A model generated the notes under the pieces. It made no database searches, was not told the DNA's origin, and was given only the letters and a program-made list of their open reading frames with translations. A DNA stretch of 64,000 bases from Methanoregula sp. GTDB lineage: Archaea > Halobacteriota > Methanomicrobia > Methanomicrobiales > Methanospirillaceae. Position 1 is the first letter of the stretch, and every line of letters begins with the position of its first letter. Location: positions 1 through 64,000 of the forward strand of contig NZ_JAJRCG010000003.1 in assembly GCF_028679125.1 (NCBI RefSeq), written 5' to 3'. Position numbers and translations under genes: made by a program. This document shows positions 18,430 to 26,641 of the stretch, piece by piece.

Positions 18430-19031
18430 TCATGGCCGGGGGAGCAGGAAGCCGGCTTAACAGCGGAGAAAAACCGCTCATCCTGATCCACGGGCAACCC
18501 ATGATCGCGTATGTGATCCGGGCTTTCGAAAAGGCCGGCTGTGAACCCGTGGTTGCCGCATCCCCAAAGACGCCAATGACCGTGAACTGGTGCCATGCTC
18601 ATGGTGTCGCGGTATGCCGGGCGGAAGGGAAGGGATTTGTGGATGACATGGTTCACGCTGTGCAGTTCCTGGAAGAAGAAGATCCCCTGTTCGTTTCGGT
18701 CTCAGATATTCCCTGCGTCACATCCGATATTGTCAGATCCGTTATGGAATCCTACCATTCCGCGGGAACTGATGCCCTGTCAACCTGGATCCCGGCAAAT
18801 CTGGTGAAATCCTGCCGCGGCGGTATGCCCTATCGCGAGTGTATCAACGGCATTGAATCCTGCCCTGCCGGTATCAACATCCTCCGTGCCGATCGTATTG
18901 ACAAGGTCCAGGACGAATACGCCCTCCTCTTGGATGATCCCTGCCTTGCCCTGAACGTCAATACACCGGCCGACCGTGCAGCAGCGGAAACGTTCATGCG
19001 GCAGCGGGAGACCGGAATTTCCGGGACATAA
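18417..19031 (+). CDS. cobY: Adenosylcobinamide-phosphate guanylyltransferase (archaeal)
   Basis: A 204-residue nucleotidyltransferase with the N-terminal MAGGAGSRL nucleotide loop, EKPLILIHGQPMI, and VSDIPCVTSD with the metal-binding Asp. CobY is the archaeal, non-homologous replacement of bacterial CobU in cobalamin nucleotide loop assembly, attaching GMP to adenosylcobinamide phosphate. Cobamides are essential for the Mtr methyltransferase of methanogenesis. The start overlaps the end of the cobD-like gene by 13 bases. Confidence 0.88.
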   Translation: MRALIMAGGAGSRLNSGEKPLILIHGQPMIAYVIRAFEKAGCEPVVAASPKTPMTVNWCHAHGVAVCRAEGKGFVDDMVHAVQFLEEEDPLFVSVSDIPCVTSDIVRSVMESYHSAGTDALSTWIPANLVKSCRGGMPYRECINGIESCPAGINILRADRIDKVQDEYALLLDDPCLALNVNTPADRAAAETFMRQRETGISGT

Positions 19032-19145
19032 TATTCCGGGATGGGTGAATTCATCCCAATTCGTGGCAATCCCCACAAAAGACGGATAAATCAGCCCTGT
19101 TTTTCAGGAATGCATATTAAGGATCTCGCCCTAAATAGCTACATT

Positions 19146-20384
19146 ATGGTCGAGGCGCAGGAGATCGAGCTGCGGGGTCATATCATCGACTCCGGCAATA
19201 TGGCACAGCTCATGGACCGGGTCATGGACATGGGGGGAAACTTCGAGACCCTTGTCTTTGAGATTGGCAAGAAAAAGACCGACCCGAGTTATGCACACCT
19301 GCGTATCACTGCCTCCAGCAAGGAGAAACTGCACTCGATCCTGTCGGATCTCCACCGGCTCGGCGCCCGGCCGGTTGAAGTGAAGGATGTGTTCCTTGTC
19401 CCGGCAGAAGCCGACAAGGTTGTTCCCAAGGGATTCTATACCACCTCCCACCACCCCACGCAGGTGAAGTTTGAAGGGGAATGGATCTCTGTTGGCGCCA
19501 TTGAGATGGACTTCCTCATTGTCGTTGACACAAAAAAGAGATCTGCAACCGCAATGCCCCTCGGGAAGATCAGGAAAGGCGACCTTGTTGTGGTTGGCGA
19601 GCAGGGCGTCAGCGTCAGTTACCCCGAACGCCCCCGCGAGCAGAGCACGTTTGAGTTCATGCACGGCACGGTCTCATCAGAACGCCCCAGCCAGACCCTG
19701 ATCGCCAAGATCGCAAAAGAGATCCTCGAAGTGCGGAAAAATGGCGGGAAGATTGCCGTTGTCGGGGGCCCTGCCATCATTCATACCGGTGCAGCAAAGG
19801 CACTGGCCTCCATGATCCACAATGGCTACGTGGATGTGCTCTTTGCCGGCAATGCGCTTGCAACGCACGATATCGAGTACAACCTGTACGGCACGTCCCT
19901 GGGGATGGATATCTCCACGGGCAACCCGGTAACGGGCGGGCACAAGCACCACCTGTATGCGATCAGCGAGATCATGCGGGCGGGATCGATCCGGAACGCG
20001 GTCGACCAGGGGGTAATCAAGGGCGGGATCATGTATGAATGTGTGAAGAAAGATGTCCCCTTTGTCCTTGCTGGATCGATCCGTGACGATGGCCCGCTTC
20101 CCGATGTGATCTCGGATACCATGGAAGCCCAGGACACGATGAGGAAACATATCCCCGGGTGCAGCATGGTACTGATGATAGCAACCCTCCTCCACTCGAT
20201 TGCGGTCGGCAACTGCCTTCCGTCAAGCGTAAAGACGGTCTGTGTCGATATCAATCCGGCACACCTGACAAAACTGATGGACCGGGGGACCACGCAGGCA
20301 ATCGGCATTGTCTCCGATGCCGGGACATTCCTCCCGCTGCTTGCGCACCAGCTGGAGATCCAGAGCGGTCACCAGAAGAAGTAA
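19146..20384 (+). CDS. Archaeal ornithine cyclodeaminase-type protein (LOR/SDH-domain, TIGR00300)
   Basis: About 412 residues. The N-terminal LOR/SDH-type domain runs from EIELRGHIIDSG to about residue 100; the C-terminal half binds NAD, with KIAVVGGPAIIHTGAAKAL and LFAGNALATHDIE. This family includes archaeal enzymes turning ornithine into proline and ammonia, unrelated to the mu-crystallin type. I choose ATG 19146 (MVEAQEIELRG); an upstream ATG at 19110 would add 12 residues without similarity. A hairpin follows the stop. Substrate assignment rests on family knowledge. Confidence 0.8.
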   Translation: MVEAQEIELRGHIIDSGNMAQLMDRVMDMGGNFETLVFEIGKKKTDPSYAHLRITASSKEKLHSILSDLHRLGARPVEVKDVFLVPAEADKVVPKGFYTTSHHPTQVKFEGEWISVGAIEMDFLIVVDTKKRSATAMPLGKIRKGDLVVVGEQGVSVSYPERPREQSTFEFMHGTVSSERPSQTLIAKIAKEILEVRKNGGKIAVVGGPAIIHTGAAKALASMIHNGYVDVLFAGNALATHDIEYNLYGTSLGMDISTGNPVTGGHKHHLYAISEIMRAGSIRNAVDQGVIKGGIMYECVKKDVPFVLAGSIRDDGPLPDVISDTMEAQDTMRKHIPGCSMVLMIATLLHSIAVGNCLPSSVKTVCVDINPAHLTKLMDRGTTQAIGIVSDAGTFLPLLAHQLEIQSGHQKK

Positions 20385-20398
20385 ATTTTTTTCTGTCG

Positions 20399-20418
20399 GT
20401 CCAAGGCGGAATTGGACC
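20399..20418. terminator. Hairpin between convergent genes
   Basis: GGTCCAA (20399-20405) pairs with TTGGACC (20412-20418) over a six-base loop. A T-run precedes it (20386-20392). It sits 15 bases after one stop and 62 bases from the end of the opposite-strand gene, so it could serve both. Confidence 0.5.
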
Positions 20419-20480
20419 CGTCTTAATTAAAATTGTTTGTTTTTGTTGCATGTACGTGAATACATTGACCGAGAGGCTGC

Positions 20481-20975
20481 TTACGCCAATACACGGTCAA
20501 GCGTACCAGATTTCTTCAAACAGGAAATATATTCCGCAACCAGGTAACAATTGGTTAAATCATCGTCATCCAGACCCCGGAATGCGAATAACTCATCCCA
20601 TAGCAGGCTGCTTCCCTCGACCATAAAAAAGGCTGTTTCAAGTTCAAAACCGACAATGATTTTGTTTCCTTTGAAAATATCATCCTGTTTTTCATACAGG
20701 GTTTTTCCTGCACCGGTATCCTCTATACAAAAACCCTTTACTACCGGTGTTTTTCCCGCAGGCAGTTTTTTGGCATGGCATTCGTTCAGGGTGAGATTGT
20801 CGACAATAACCTGTCTGATTGCATCATCTGTGAGTTCTGTCAAGGGATATTTTTGTTTAACGAAGGCGATAAGTTCCGAACCCGTTTTTTTATTGGGACG
20901 CATCCGTGGCCGGTATTGATCAAACGTAATTTTCCATGCCCTGACCATTTCAGGGGTAACTTCCTGCATCAACAT
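20481..20975 (-). CDS. Hypothetical protein, 164 aa
   Basis: A soluble, acidic protein beginning MLMQEVTPEMVRAWKITFDQYRPRMRPNKK and ending KKSGTLDRVLA. It has a helical N-terminal half and a C-terminal half with an alternating hydrophobic FELETAFFMVEGSSLLWDELF segment. ATG 20975 is preceded by GTGATC as a ribosome binding site; a GTG nine bases upstream is an alternative. I do not recognise the family. It lies at the chromosome side of the accessory region that begins near 21.0 kb. Confidence 0.6.
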   Translation of the reverse strand: MLMQEVTPEMVRAWKITFDQYRPRMRPNKKTGSELIAFVKQKYPLTELTDDAIRQVIVDNLTLNECHAKKLPAGKTPVVKGFCIEDTGAGKTLYEKQDDIFKGNKIIVGFELETAFFMVEGSSLLWDELFAFRGLDDDDLTNCYLVAEYISCLKKSGTLDRVLA

Positions 20976-21026
20976 ACCGATCACACTTTTTTAGTGAATT
21001 ATTATTCGCAGTCTTTCTTGAAATCT

Positions 21027-21155
21027 TTCACGATCCCGGATTTCGCAGGTTATATTTGGCGACCGCGTGATGTTGAAATGGCCGTTTTCATTGCGTGGAA
21101 GAATCGTCTTGAATTAAATCTGCTTAAGAATAGAACATCGCACCATCAGTTTTAA
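21027..21155 (+). pseudogene. 3' remnant of a gene related to the 23551-24264 protein
   Basis: The 42-residue end of an open frame contains WRPRDVEMAVF followed by a charged tail and stop at 21153-21155. The same motif, WRARDVEMAVWE, ends the protein at 23551-24264. No plausible start or upstream homologous part is visible, so this is the last portion of a lost gene copy. Its stop codon lies inside the direct repeat that also ends with the tRNA-Glu 3' sequence, tying it to integration events. Confidence 0.55.
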
Positions 21156-21171
21156 AGTGCTGCTATGGGGG
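21138..21171. repeat. att-like repeat A (tRNA-Glu 3'-end copy)
   Basis: Contains GCTGCTATGGGG (21159-21170), identical to 12 bases at the 3' end of the tRNA-Glu gene (27407-27418, minus-strand gene). The preceding 20 bases nearly match copy B at 21734-21765. Likely an attachment-site scar marking the chromosomal edge of the island. Confidence 0.6.
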
Positions 21172-21289
21172 TTTCCGGCATGAACATCGTGTTGGAACAT
21201 TTTCCCAGGTTTTTTTCCAATTTCATCAGGCTTTTATACCATTCAACCCCACCGAAGATTAACGATTAATTATCAGGAAGGTTTTTCTC

Positions 21290-21565
21290 GTGTCACACTT
21301 CACAAAATCGCCACTCACCCGACTCGTATTGTTTATTGCCTGCCTGTCGATTGCCGGAACATTTGTAGCCGGATTACACTGGTACGCAGTAGATCTCCCG
21401 CAACAGAAAAATGTGCAGATTCCGGAGAATGATGTATATCATACGGGAGATCCCTGCATTGATAATTGCCGTGATTTGTATCACCAGTGCAGAATAGATA
21501 CTGGTGGCAATTCGCCCCTATGCACGTGGAAGGTATTCACACCATGCCAGCAAAAGTGTGGATAA
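21290..21565 (+). CDS. Small secreted or anchored Cys-rich protein, 91 aa
   Basis: Start GTG 21290 with a GGAAGG ribosome binding site nine bases upstream. Residues 12-31 form one hydrophobic helix (signal anchor or uncleaved signal), then a short soluble domain with six cysteines spaced CIDNC-x6-QC-x10-LC-x7-PCQQKC. Those should form disulfides or bind metal outside the cell. The gene lies between att-like repeats A and C, so it may belong to a first, shorter insertion. No family recognised. Confidence 0.6.
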   Translation: MSHFTKSPLTRLVLFIACLSIAGTFVAGLHWYAVDLPQQKNVQIPENDVYHTGDPCIDNCRDLYHQCRIDTGGNSPLCTWKVFTPCQQKCG

Positions 21566-21678
21566 ACGCGAAATGCATGACAAGGTACGGGTATATGATG
21601 ATCGCTATCCGCAAACAGCAAAATACCCGATACTATTTTTCTAGTAATTGTCCGGAAGTTTCAGACCGCGGCTAAAGA

Positions 21679-21690
21679 GTGCTGCTATAG
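21679..21690. repeat. att-like repeat C (degenerate)
   Basis: GTGCTGCTAT followed by AG, a shorter copy of the tRNA-Glu 3'-end sequence found at 21157 and 21754. Its flanks are not conserved, so it could be an older scar or chance. Confidence 0.35.
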
Positions 21691-21733
21691 AAAATGTCTG
21701 TGGCTCGCGCTCTTCTGAAAAACATTTAGAGAA

Positions 21734-21765
21734 TCGAACCATCAGTGTTAAAAGTGCTGCTATGG
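21734..21765. repeat. att-like repeat B (tRNA-Glu 3'-end copy)
   Basis: Thirty-two bases nearly identical to repeat A (two substitutions and one inserted A), ending in GCTGCTATGG as in tRNA-Glu. On the minus strand both copies read as tRNA 3' end followed by the same downstream sequence, as expected if elements integrated more than once at this tRNA. Confidence 0.6.
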
Positions 21766-22311
21766 AGCTACCTTTTGGCTGGTTAGAATCCGCTTCATTC
21801 CAGCTTTTTTTCATGAAATCAACCCCAAATTGGGATGAGATCTCAATATGCGCGATATCATGATAAGACTTTTGAATTCCGGTGTGATCCGGATTGTGAA
21901 TCTGATGAATTGTTGATGGTAAAACACCGTATCTCGTCATATCTTGTGGAATGGACTGAGTATGGTTTGAACTCGTCACATTTTCTAACCTAATTATCCT
22001 TGAGCAATGCTCATAAATGCAGAATTTTCTCTATGTATAAACTAAAATGATAAATTTTGGATCACTTTTCGAATAATATATGTCGTCGTGAGATATACGG
22101 AGATATATGGGGGTTAAGAGATTACATTATTAACAGAACATTGTGTGTTTAGAATCCATATTTCCTATGAATTATTTGAGGGTGAAGTTCCTCATTAGTT
22201 GATAGGGACAGATCCATCGAAAGTAACACTCATGGGTTTGTTTGAGTTGGAATAGAAATATATGAATTCAATCAATCTAGGATATGGAGTAATATGAGTT
22301 AGGCGGGGTTT

Positions 22312-22815
22312 ATGGCACTAGATCTAGAAAAACATCTTTTAACAACCGTGAATAAAAGCTTATCGAAGGAAATTAAGTCAGAATATACTCGGAAAATAAA
22401 ATCGTATTGGAAGTTACGTGAAGATCATTCTGATGATTATTCATGGATTTCTGATAACGATTTAATTCTCAATCTCATTCTACTTAGTGTCTATTATAGG
22501 CGAGTCATTCATCCCATGGATGAAACGGAAAAATTCTATAAATTAATCAATGATTCAGCGTTATATCCAGAGTTCCAAGAAAAAAATCAAATTTTTTTTG
22601 ATTTCCTACCAAGGAAAATAAAAATTGGAGTGACGGAAATCAATCACGGTTCAAATATAAATGATATTGACATTGATATCTCTGAACTTCATGAGATCGT
22701 AGAGGATTTTTATTCATTGTTAAGAATTTTTGATATCCCGCCGAATCTGTTATTTTACAAATCAATGGATGATTTCCTTCATAATCTCAAACCGATGTTG
22801 GGGGTACAAAGATGA
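22312..22815 (+). CDS. Island hypothetical protein, 167 aa
   Basis: A mostly helical, charged protein, rich in Lys, Asp, Ile and Asn and encoded with AT-rich codons unlike the rest of the window. It begins MALDLEKHLLTTVNKSL and has a conserved-looking helix ISDNDLILNLILLSVYYRRVI. No catalytic motif or membrane segment. Its stop overlaps the next start (ATGA at 22812), so it is translationally coupled to the nuclease-like protein and is probably its partner, for example a specificity, immunity or regulatory subunit. That is inference from position. Confidence 0.65.
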   Translation: MALDLEKHLLTTVNKSLSKEIKSEYTRKIKSYWKLREDHSDDYSWISDNDLILNLILLSVYYRRVIHPMDETEKFYKLINDSALYPEFQEKNQIFFDFLPRKIKIGVTEINHGSNINDIDIDISELHEIVEDFYSLLRIFDIPPNLLFYKSMDDFLHNLKPMLGVQR

Positions 22816-23513
22816 ATGAAACTGAATACCTCCAGAAGAAAGCACAATTTCAGAATGAGATGTATACATTCATCGACCGTAATCATACAAGGATATCAAA
22901 CAATTCTAAAAGACTCTGTCACTTTTTTGAATTGGCATGTTATTCTAGAGTTCTTCAATATTATCGTCAGCAGAATTTTTCTATCTCTATCCGGTCACCC
23001 CCCCCAACTAACATTTTTCGATTTAAGGCTACAACATCTGGTATCCCAAATAAGTATAGTTTTTTCAGGATTTCTCGTCCTTCAAATTTAAACGACAATA
23101 AAAGAATTGAGTATGATATTCGTTCAAACATGCGAGTAAGATCGTTCTATGATGATGGGGATTATATTCCTGATATTGTAATTGCAAAAGCGTCAGATAA
23201 TCTAGATATTCAGAAAATTGACAACGAAGACCTAATAAGTTTCTGTGAAGTAAAATACCTCCGCCCGCATCCTGAAATGCTTGCTAATTTTATTGGATTC
23301 GTTATTGAGCTTACTCCAGATCTATCAGTCGAGCCTATGGACCCGCAATGGATTCATCCAGCACCTTCACTGATTGTCTCTGGAGACAGCAGTCCTAATG
23401 TTGATTCAATTCGGGAGAGTATGACGAATCGTTATCCAGTAAATTTTGCTTTAAATTATGAAAATAATTCAGATGGATTGATACCTTCTAAAAAAATTCC
23501 AGATAGGGTGTGA
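22812..23513 (+). CDS. PD-(D/E)xK-nuclease-like island protein
   Basis: A 233-residue protein whose middle shows YIPDIVIAK, about 25 residues of loop, then ISFCEVKYLRPHPEML. The PD...(D/E)xK arrangement, with EVK as the second half, is the hallmark of restriction-endonuclease-fold enzymes. An upstream helix with Glu (FFELACYSRVL) could supply the extra acid. It is translationally coupled to 22312-22815. The remaining sequence is unrecognised, so a defence nuclease is the best guess, with a non-nuclease member of the fold as the alternative. Confidence 0.6.
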   Translation: MNETEYLQKKAQFQNEMYTFIDRNHTRISNNSKRLCHFFELACYSRVLQYYRQQNFSISIRSPPPTNIFRFKATTSGIPNKYSFFRISRPSNLNDNKRIEYDIRSNMRVRSFYDDGDYIPDIVIAKASDNLDIQKIDNEDLISFCEVKYLRPHPEMLANFIGFVIELTPDLSVEPMDPQWIHPAPSLIVSGDSSPNVDSIRESMTNRYPVNFALNYENNSDGLIPSKKIPDRV

Positions 23514-23550
23514 TATTCCGATTCAAAAGTTTTTTCTCTCTTATTATCGT

Positions 23551-24264
23551 TCAATCCAATCGATCCAAAGGATAGCAACATTTTTGAGATTCCCATACTG
23601 CCATTTCAACATCACGTGCTCTCCATTTGGTCTTTGTTATGTTAGTTAAAATTACCCGATAAGAATTGCAGAATTTCACCCATTCAAGATATGCATTCCA
23701 ATTCCTAATACTACTCTGTTCGGTAGTAGACTGGATCCACCCATCACTCCGTTGAGAGAATAGTGGAGCATTTTCTAATCCAAACCTTTCCTTATTATCT
23801 CTCCACCAAAACGCGATGATCTTATCAATCATCGGATATTCATCAGATTGACAAAATGACAGATATGTGATCGGTGTTGCAAAACCATTTGGTAAATTAC
23901 ATGCTTTTCGGAATTTTACGAAGGCACTATGTGTGGGATTTCGGATTATTTCTATGAGTGATTCGATAAAAATTTGTTTATGTTCGGGATTCGAAAGGTA
24001 TTCAATAATTTCAGTTGTTTTCGAGTTCTTATTCAGACTTCGGAAATTTTTCCAAAAGTAGACTTCACCGCAGACCAAATATTCATCCATGGGAAAACCC
24101 TCATTGAGGGATTTACGAAATTTATTCTCGAAGTCACGTATGTTTTGAGGGGTAATTCTATCAATAAAATGTGATGGATATTTTTTACGACTTTCAAATT
24201 TATTGAGATCAACGCTCCAATTATACTGTTTCTGACAATTTATCCAGCGATTTGCGGAGTTCAC
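23551..24264 (-). CDS. Island protein with C-terminal WRxRDVEMAVW motif
   Basis: About 237 residues, AT-rich, starting at GTG 24264 where GGGGGGTG gives a ribosome binding site (a TTG 15 bases upstream is possible). It is helical and rich in aromatic residues and ends TKTKWRARDVEMAVWESQ. I do not recognise the family. It is the last gene of a minus-strand series (RM remnant, ApeA-like, GIY-YIG-like, this gene; 56 bases after the previous stop). A broken relative of its C-terminus lies at 21027-21155. Confidence 0.6.
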   Translation of the reverse strand: MNSANRWINCQKQYNWSVDLNKFESRKKYPSHFIDRITPQNIRDFENKFRKSLNEGFPMDEYLVCGEVYFWKNFRSLNKNSKTTEIIEYLSNPEHKQIFIESLIEIIRNPTHSAFVKFRKACNLPNGFATPITYLSFCQSDEYPMIDKIIAFWWRDNKERFGLENAPLFSQRSDGWIQSTTEQSSIRNWNAYLEWVKFCNSYRVILTNITKTKWRARDVEMAVWESQKCCYPLDRLD

Positions 24265-24320
24265 GATTGCACCCCCCAATTTATTTCGAATTATTATTTA
24301 ATCATTTTATTTATGTATCA

Positions 24321-24809
24321 TTACTTATTTAATACCCGCTCACCATTCTTTAGAAATAAAACAGTGAATAATTCTTCGAGTAACCGACGAATATGTGCAT
24401 CCATTAATGAAGACTGGATAATTTCATGATTATTGAGTTTGAATGGCGAGAACGAGAGGTATTCCAATAGAATCTTACTTCCCCCTTGGATTTCACTATG
24501 CATCACTTTATGCAATCGTTGGTTTGTTTTTTGAGTAGGGTCTGGCTTGAGGTACTGATAGATCCTTTTTGGAACAAGTCCTTCTGTTTCACCTAAATAA
24601 TAGAGAACTGATCCATCACTCCTTCTGATCACCCAACGGTACAATGCAGGGAACCCATATTTCAATTTCATGTAATCTGTGATTTCATTAGGAAAAGAAT
24701 AGGGTATGTTTTCAGATGAATTCACGGGGCTCCATTGATAGGAAATCGAAGATATTGTCAAAGGGGAAATTCGTTGGATAAACGTCGGACTATTAATGGT
24801 GCTTTTCAT
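24321..24809 (-). CDS. GIY-YIG-nuclease-like protein
   Basis: A 162-residue protein with a region resembling a GIY-YIG core: ALYRWVIRR at the GIY position, LYYLGETEGLVPKRIYQYL at the YIG position with a following Arg helix, and a late Glu in RLLEELFTVLF as candidate metal ligand. ATG 24809 is preceded by GAGG; a TTG at 24839 that overlaps the upstream apeA stop is the alternative. It directly follows the ApeA-like gene and likely acts with it. The fold assignment is from motif spacing only. Confidence 0.5.
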   Translation of the reverse strand: MKSTINSPTFIQRISPLTISSISYQWSPVNSSENIPYSFPNEITDYMKLKYGFPALYRWVIRRSDGSVLYYLGETEGLVPKRIYQYLKPDPTQKTNQRLHKVMHSEIQGGSKILLEYLSFSPFKLNNHEIIQSSLMDAHIRRLLEELFTVLFLKNGERVLNK

Positions 24810-24835
24810 CTCAACCTCTTCAACATACTTTCCGT

Positions 24836-26272
24836 TCAATCCGAGTTCTCGTTAATGGATGGCAATCTAAAACCTTGACTAATTCTCGGAATGATATCAT
24901 TAATATCCTCTTGCCCGAATCCAATTTCATCCAGAATTATTGTAATCATCAATAGCCGCATTCGAAGCGACAAATAATACAATTCTACATTTGTTGCATA
25001 TCTCACATCGCTTCTAGGATCTAAATGAGTGAGATGGTTGCGATTATCTGCAATTGTCTTTGCAAAATGTAACTCAAACCCTATGATAATCGGTGAGACT
25101 GAAGAATAATTGTTTAATAATTGATCAATACGTTTCTCCAATGAGGGTTTATTTCCACTTTTTAATAAACTAATTATGGATTTTCTTTGTGAATTTCCGA
25201 GAATCGAATGTTCTTTTATTACTTTTTTTACAGTATCAACCCTTTGCTGATACGCATCAGGATTTATGAGATAATCATGGTAGCGTGGTGATTTACGATG
25301 ATAACTTTCAAGGCATTGGGCAAGAGTAAGATAAATATTATTCAAGTACATTTTTGAATTAAACATTGTGGCAAAATATAATTCAAAAATCGCCTTATTT
25401 TCATTTGACTTTTCAAACCAACCCATCATTATTTTGTTCATTTTTTTAGGCGGATTGTTGAAAGTAAACACAATTTGAAAAGGATGAATTGAATCTGTAT
25501 CCGAAGGATCGATAAGATCATTCCAATGAGTTATTATTCTAATTGAATCATAGATCGGCGAATCTGTCGCATTATTTTTTATGATGTTTGATGAAGAATC
25601 TCCTGATAATTCAGTGGGATATGTAGGCTTTGAAAGACAAAACGTTAGTAATTGTTGGAGCTTAAAAATGATGTCTAAAAAGGCTTGATATTCTTGCTCC
25701 TTTTTCTTCGATTCTATTGATATAAATGTGAGTTCATTTACTTCAATCTTTGAAGAGGCTCCATATGATCCAATTAATCTGTTAGTGGGATGTATCTTGA
25801 TGTTAAAACCGTTAAACGTGAGAAGATGAACTGGTTTCGGATTTGATATTCGGATCGTTTGCTTTAGTGTTTTTTTATTTGTGGTAGTTTGAACACTAGA
25901 ATTTTTTATGAGATGATCAAGATGTTTAAAATATACTCTAACCCGTTTAAATTTCAATTTCTGAACCGATTTGGCATGTAATCCAATAAATGTTGTATCT
26001 ACAGCATAGACTTGTGTTTCAAATCCTGTTGCACCAACTTGAGTACTCTGAACCTGACAATTGTGAAGAGTAACTTTTGTTCCTAATGTGGATTGTCCAA
26101 GGATTACTTCAAAATTTGATCCAAAATCATGTTCAGCTGTTGGATAATGGAATGTCCCTACTAATTCTAAAATACCCCTCCCACTAGGTGAAACTGTCAG
26201 TGTCCCAATAATTTTTTTTCTTGCTTTGGTGGGGATCCACCATCTCCCTTTAATCACAATATCCTCTTTCAT
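24836..26272 (-). CDS. apeA: ApeA-like antiphage HEPN protein
   Basis: A 478-residue protein. The N-terminal part begins with IKGRWWIPTKARKKIIGTLTVSP and continues GILELVGTFHYP...VILGQSTLG, matching the ApeA N-terminal domain pattern. The C-terminal 150 residues are helical and contain AKTIADNRNHLTHLDP, whose RNxxxH is the HEPN ribonuclease motif. ApeA proteins abort infection, thought to act through HEPN RNA cleavage. ATG 26272 overlaps the stop of an upstream restriction-modification remnant (ATGA), showing former translational coupling. Confidence 0.78.
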   Translation of the reverse strand: MKEDIVIKGRWWIPTKARKKIIGTLTVSPSGRGILELVGTFHYPTAEHDFGSNFEVILGQSTLGTKVTLHNCQVQSTQVGATGFETQVYAVDTTFIGLHAKSVQKLKFKRVRVYFKHLDHLIKNSSVQTTTNKKTLKQTIRISNPKPVHLLTFNGFNIKIHPTNRLIGSYGASSKIEVNELTFISIESKKKEQEYQAFLDIIFKLQQLLTFCLSKPTYPTELSGDSSSNIIKNNATDSPIYDSIRIITHWNDLIDPSDTDSIHPFQIVFTFNNPPKKMNKIMMGWFEKSNENKAIFELYFATMFNSKMYLNNIYLTLAQCLESYHRKSPRYHDYLINPDAYQQRVDTVKKVIKEHSILGNSQRKSIISLLKSGNKPSLEKRIDQLLNNYSSVSPIIIGFELHFAKTIADNRNHLTHLDPRSDVRYATNVELYYLSLRMRLLMITIILDEIGFGQEDINDIIPRISQGFRLPSINENSD

Positions 26273-26475
26273 GTTAATCGATCCCACGCGTCCTGCATCA
26301 GCCTTATTATCCGGCACTCCTTGAATTTCTTCACTTCAGTCTCCATTAGAATACTGAATGTCTCACCTGGGAACTCCGGTTCACACGCCTTCCCGCAGGA
26401 TCCAGAATCCCACAGATCATCGCGTGACAACCCAGACAGTCGGGCATACAACGTATCCAATTCTGCCCGTTTCTT
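26269..26475 (-). pseudogene. C-terminal remnant of a restriction-modification protein
   Basis: Reading KKRAELDTLYARLSGLSRDDL, then a degraded middle, then FPGETFSIL, KFKECRIIRL and QDAWDRL. This order, with the invariant pieces RAELD-x-LYA, FPGETF, R-x3-L and AWDRL, is the C-terminal end of large Eco57I/PglX-type methylase-nuclease proteins. An in-frame stop precedes it and nothing homologous lies further upstream, so only the end survives. Its stop overlaps the ApeA-like start, so the ancestral operon was methylase then ApeA. Confidence 0.6.
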
Positions 26476-26641
26476 TCATGCATTTTGAAAATACTGCCCA
26501 TGGCATTATCCTGCACAACATCTGATATGAGTATTGTTGAGACAAAAGACGTTAAAATTATTGAATTGACCCCCTACGGGAAAAACGACCGATTAAAATA
26601 ACCCAATGTTTTGTGGAAAATCTACTGAATGAAGAGATGAT

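Larger units (their letters stand above)
21566..22311. other. AT-rich intergenic stretch with two att-like repeats
   Basis: About 750 bases, clearly AT-richer than the chromosome to its left. It has two further copies of the tRNA-Glu 3' end (21679-21688 and 21756-21765) and no credible gene. An open frame at 21648-21863 crosses the repeats and shows no family features. The start of the island proper is probably near 21766. Confidence 0.5.
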
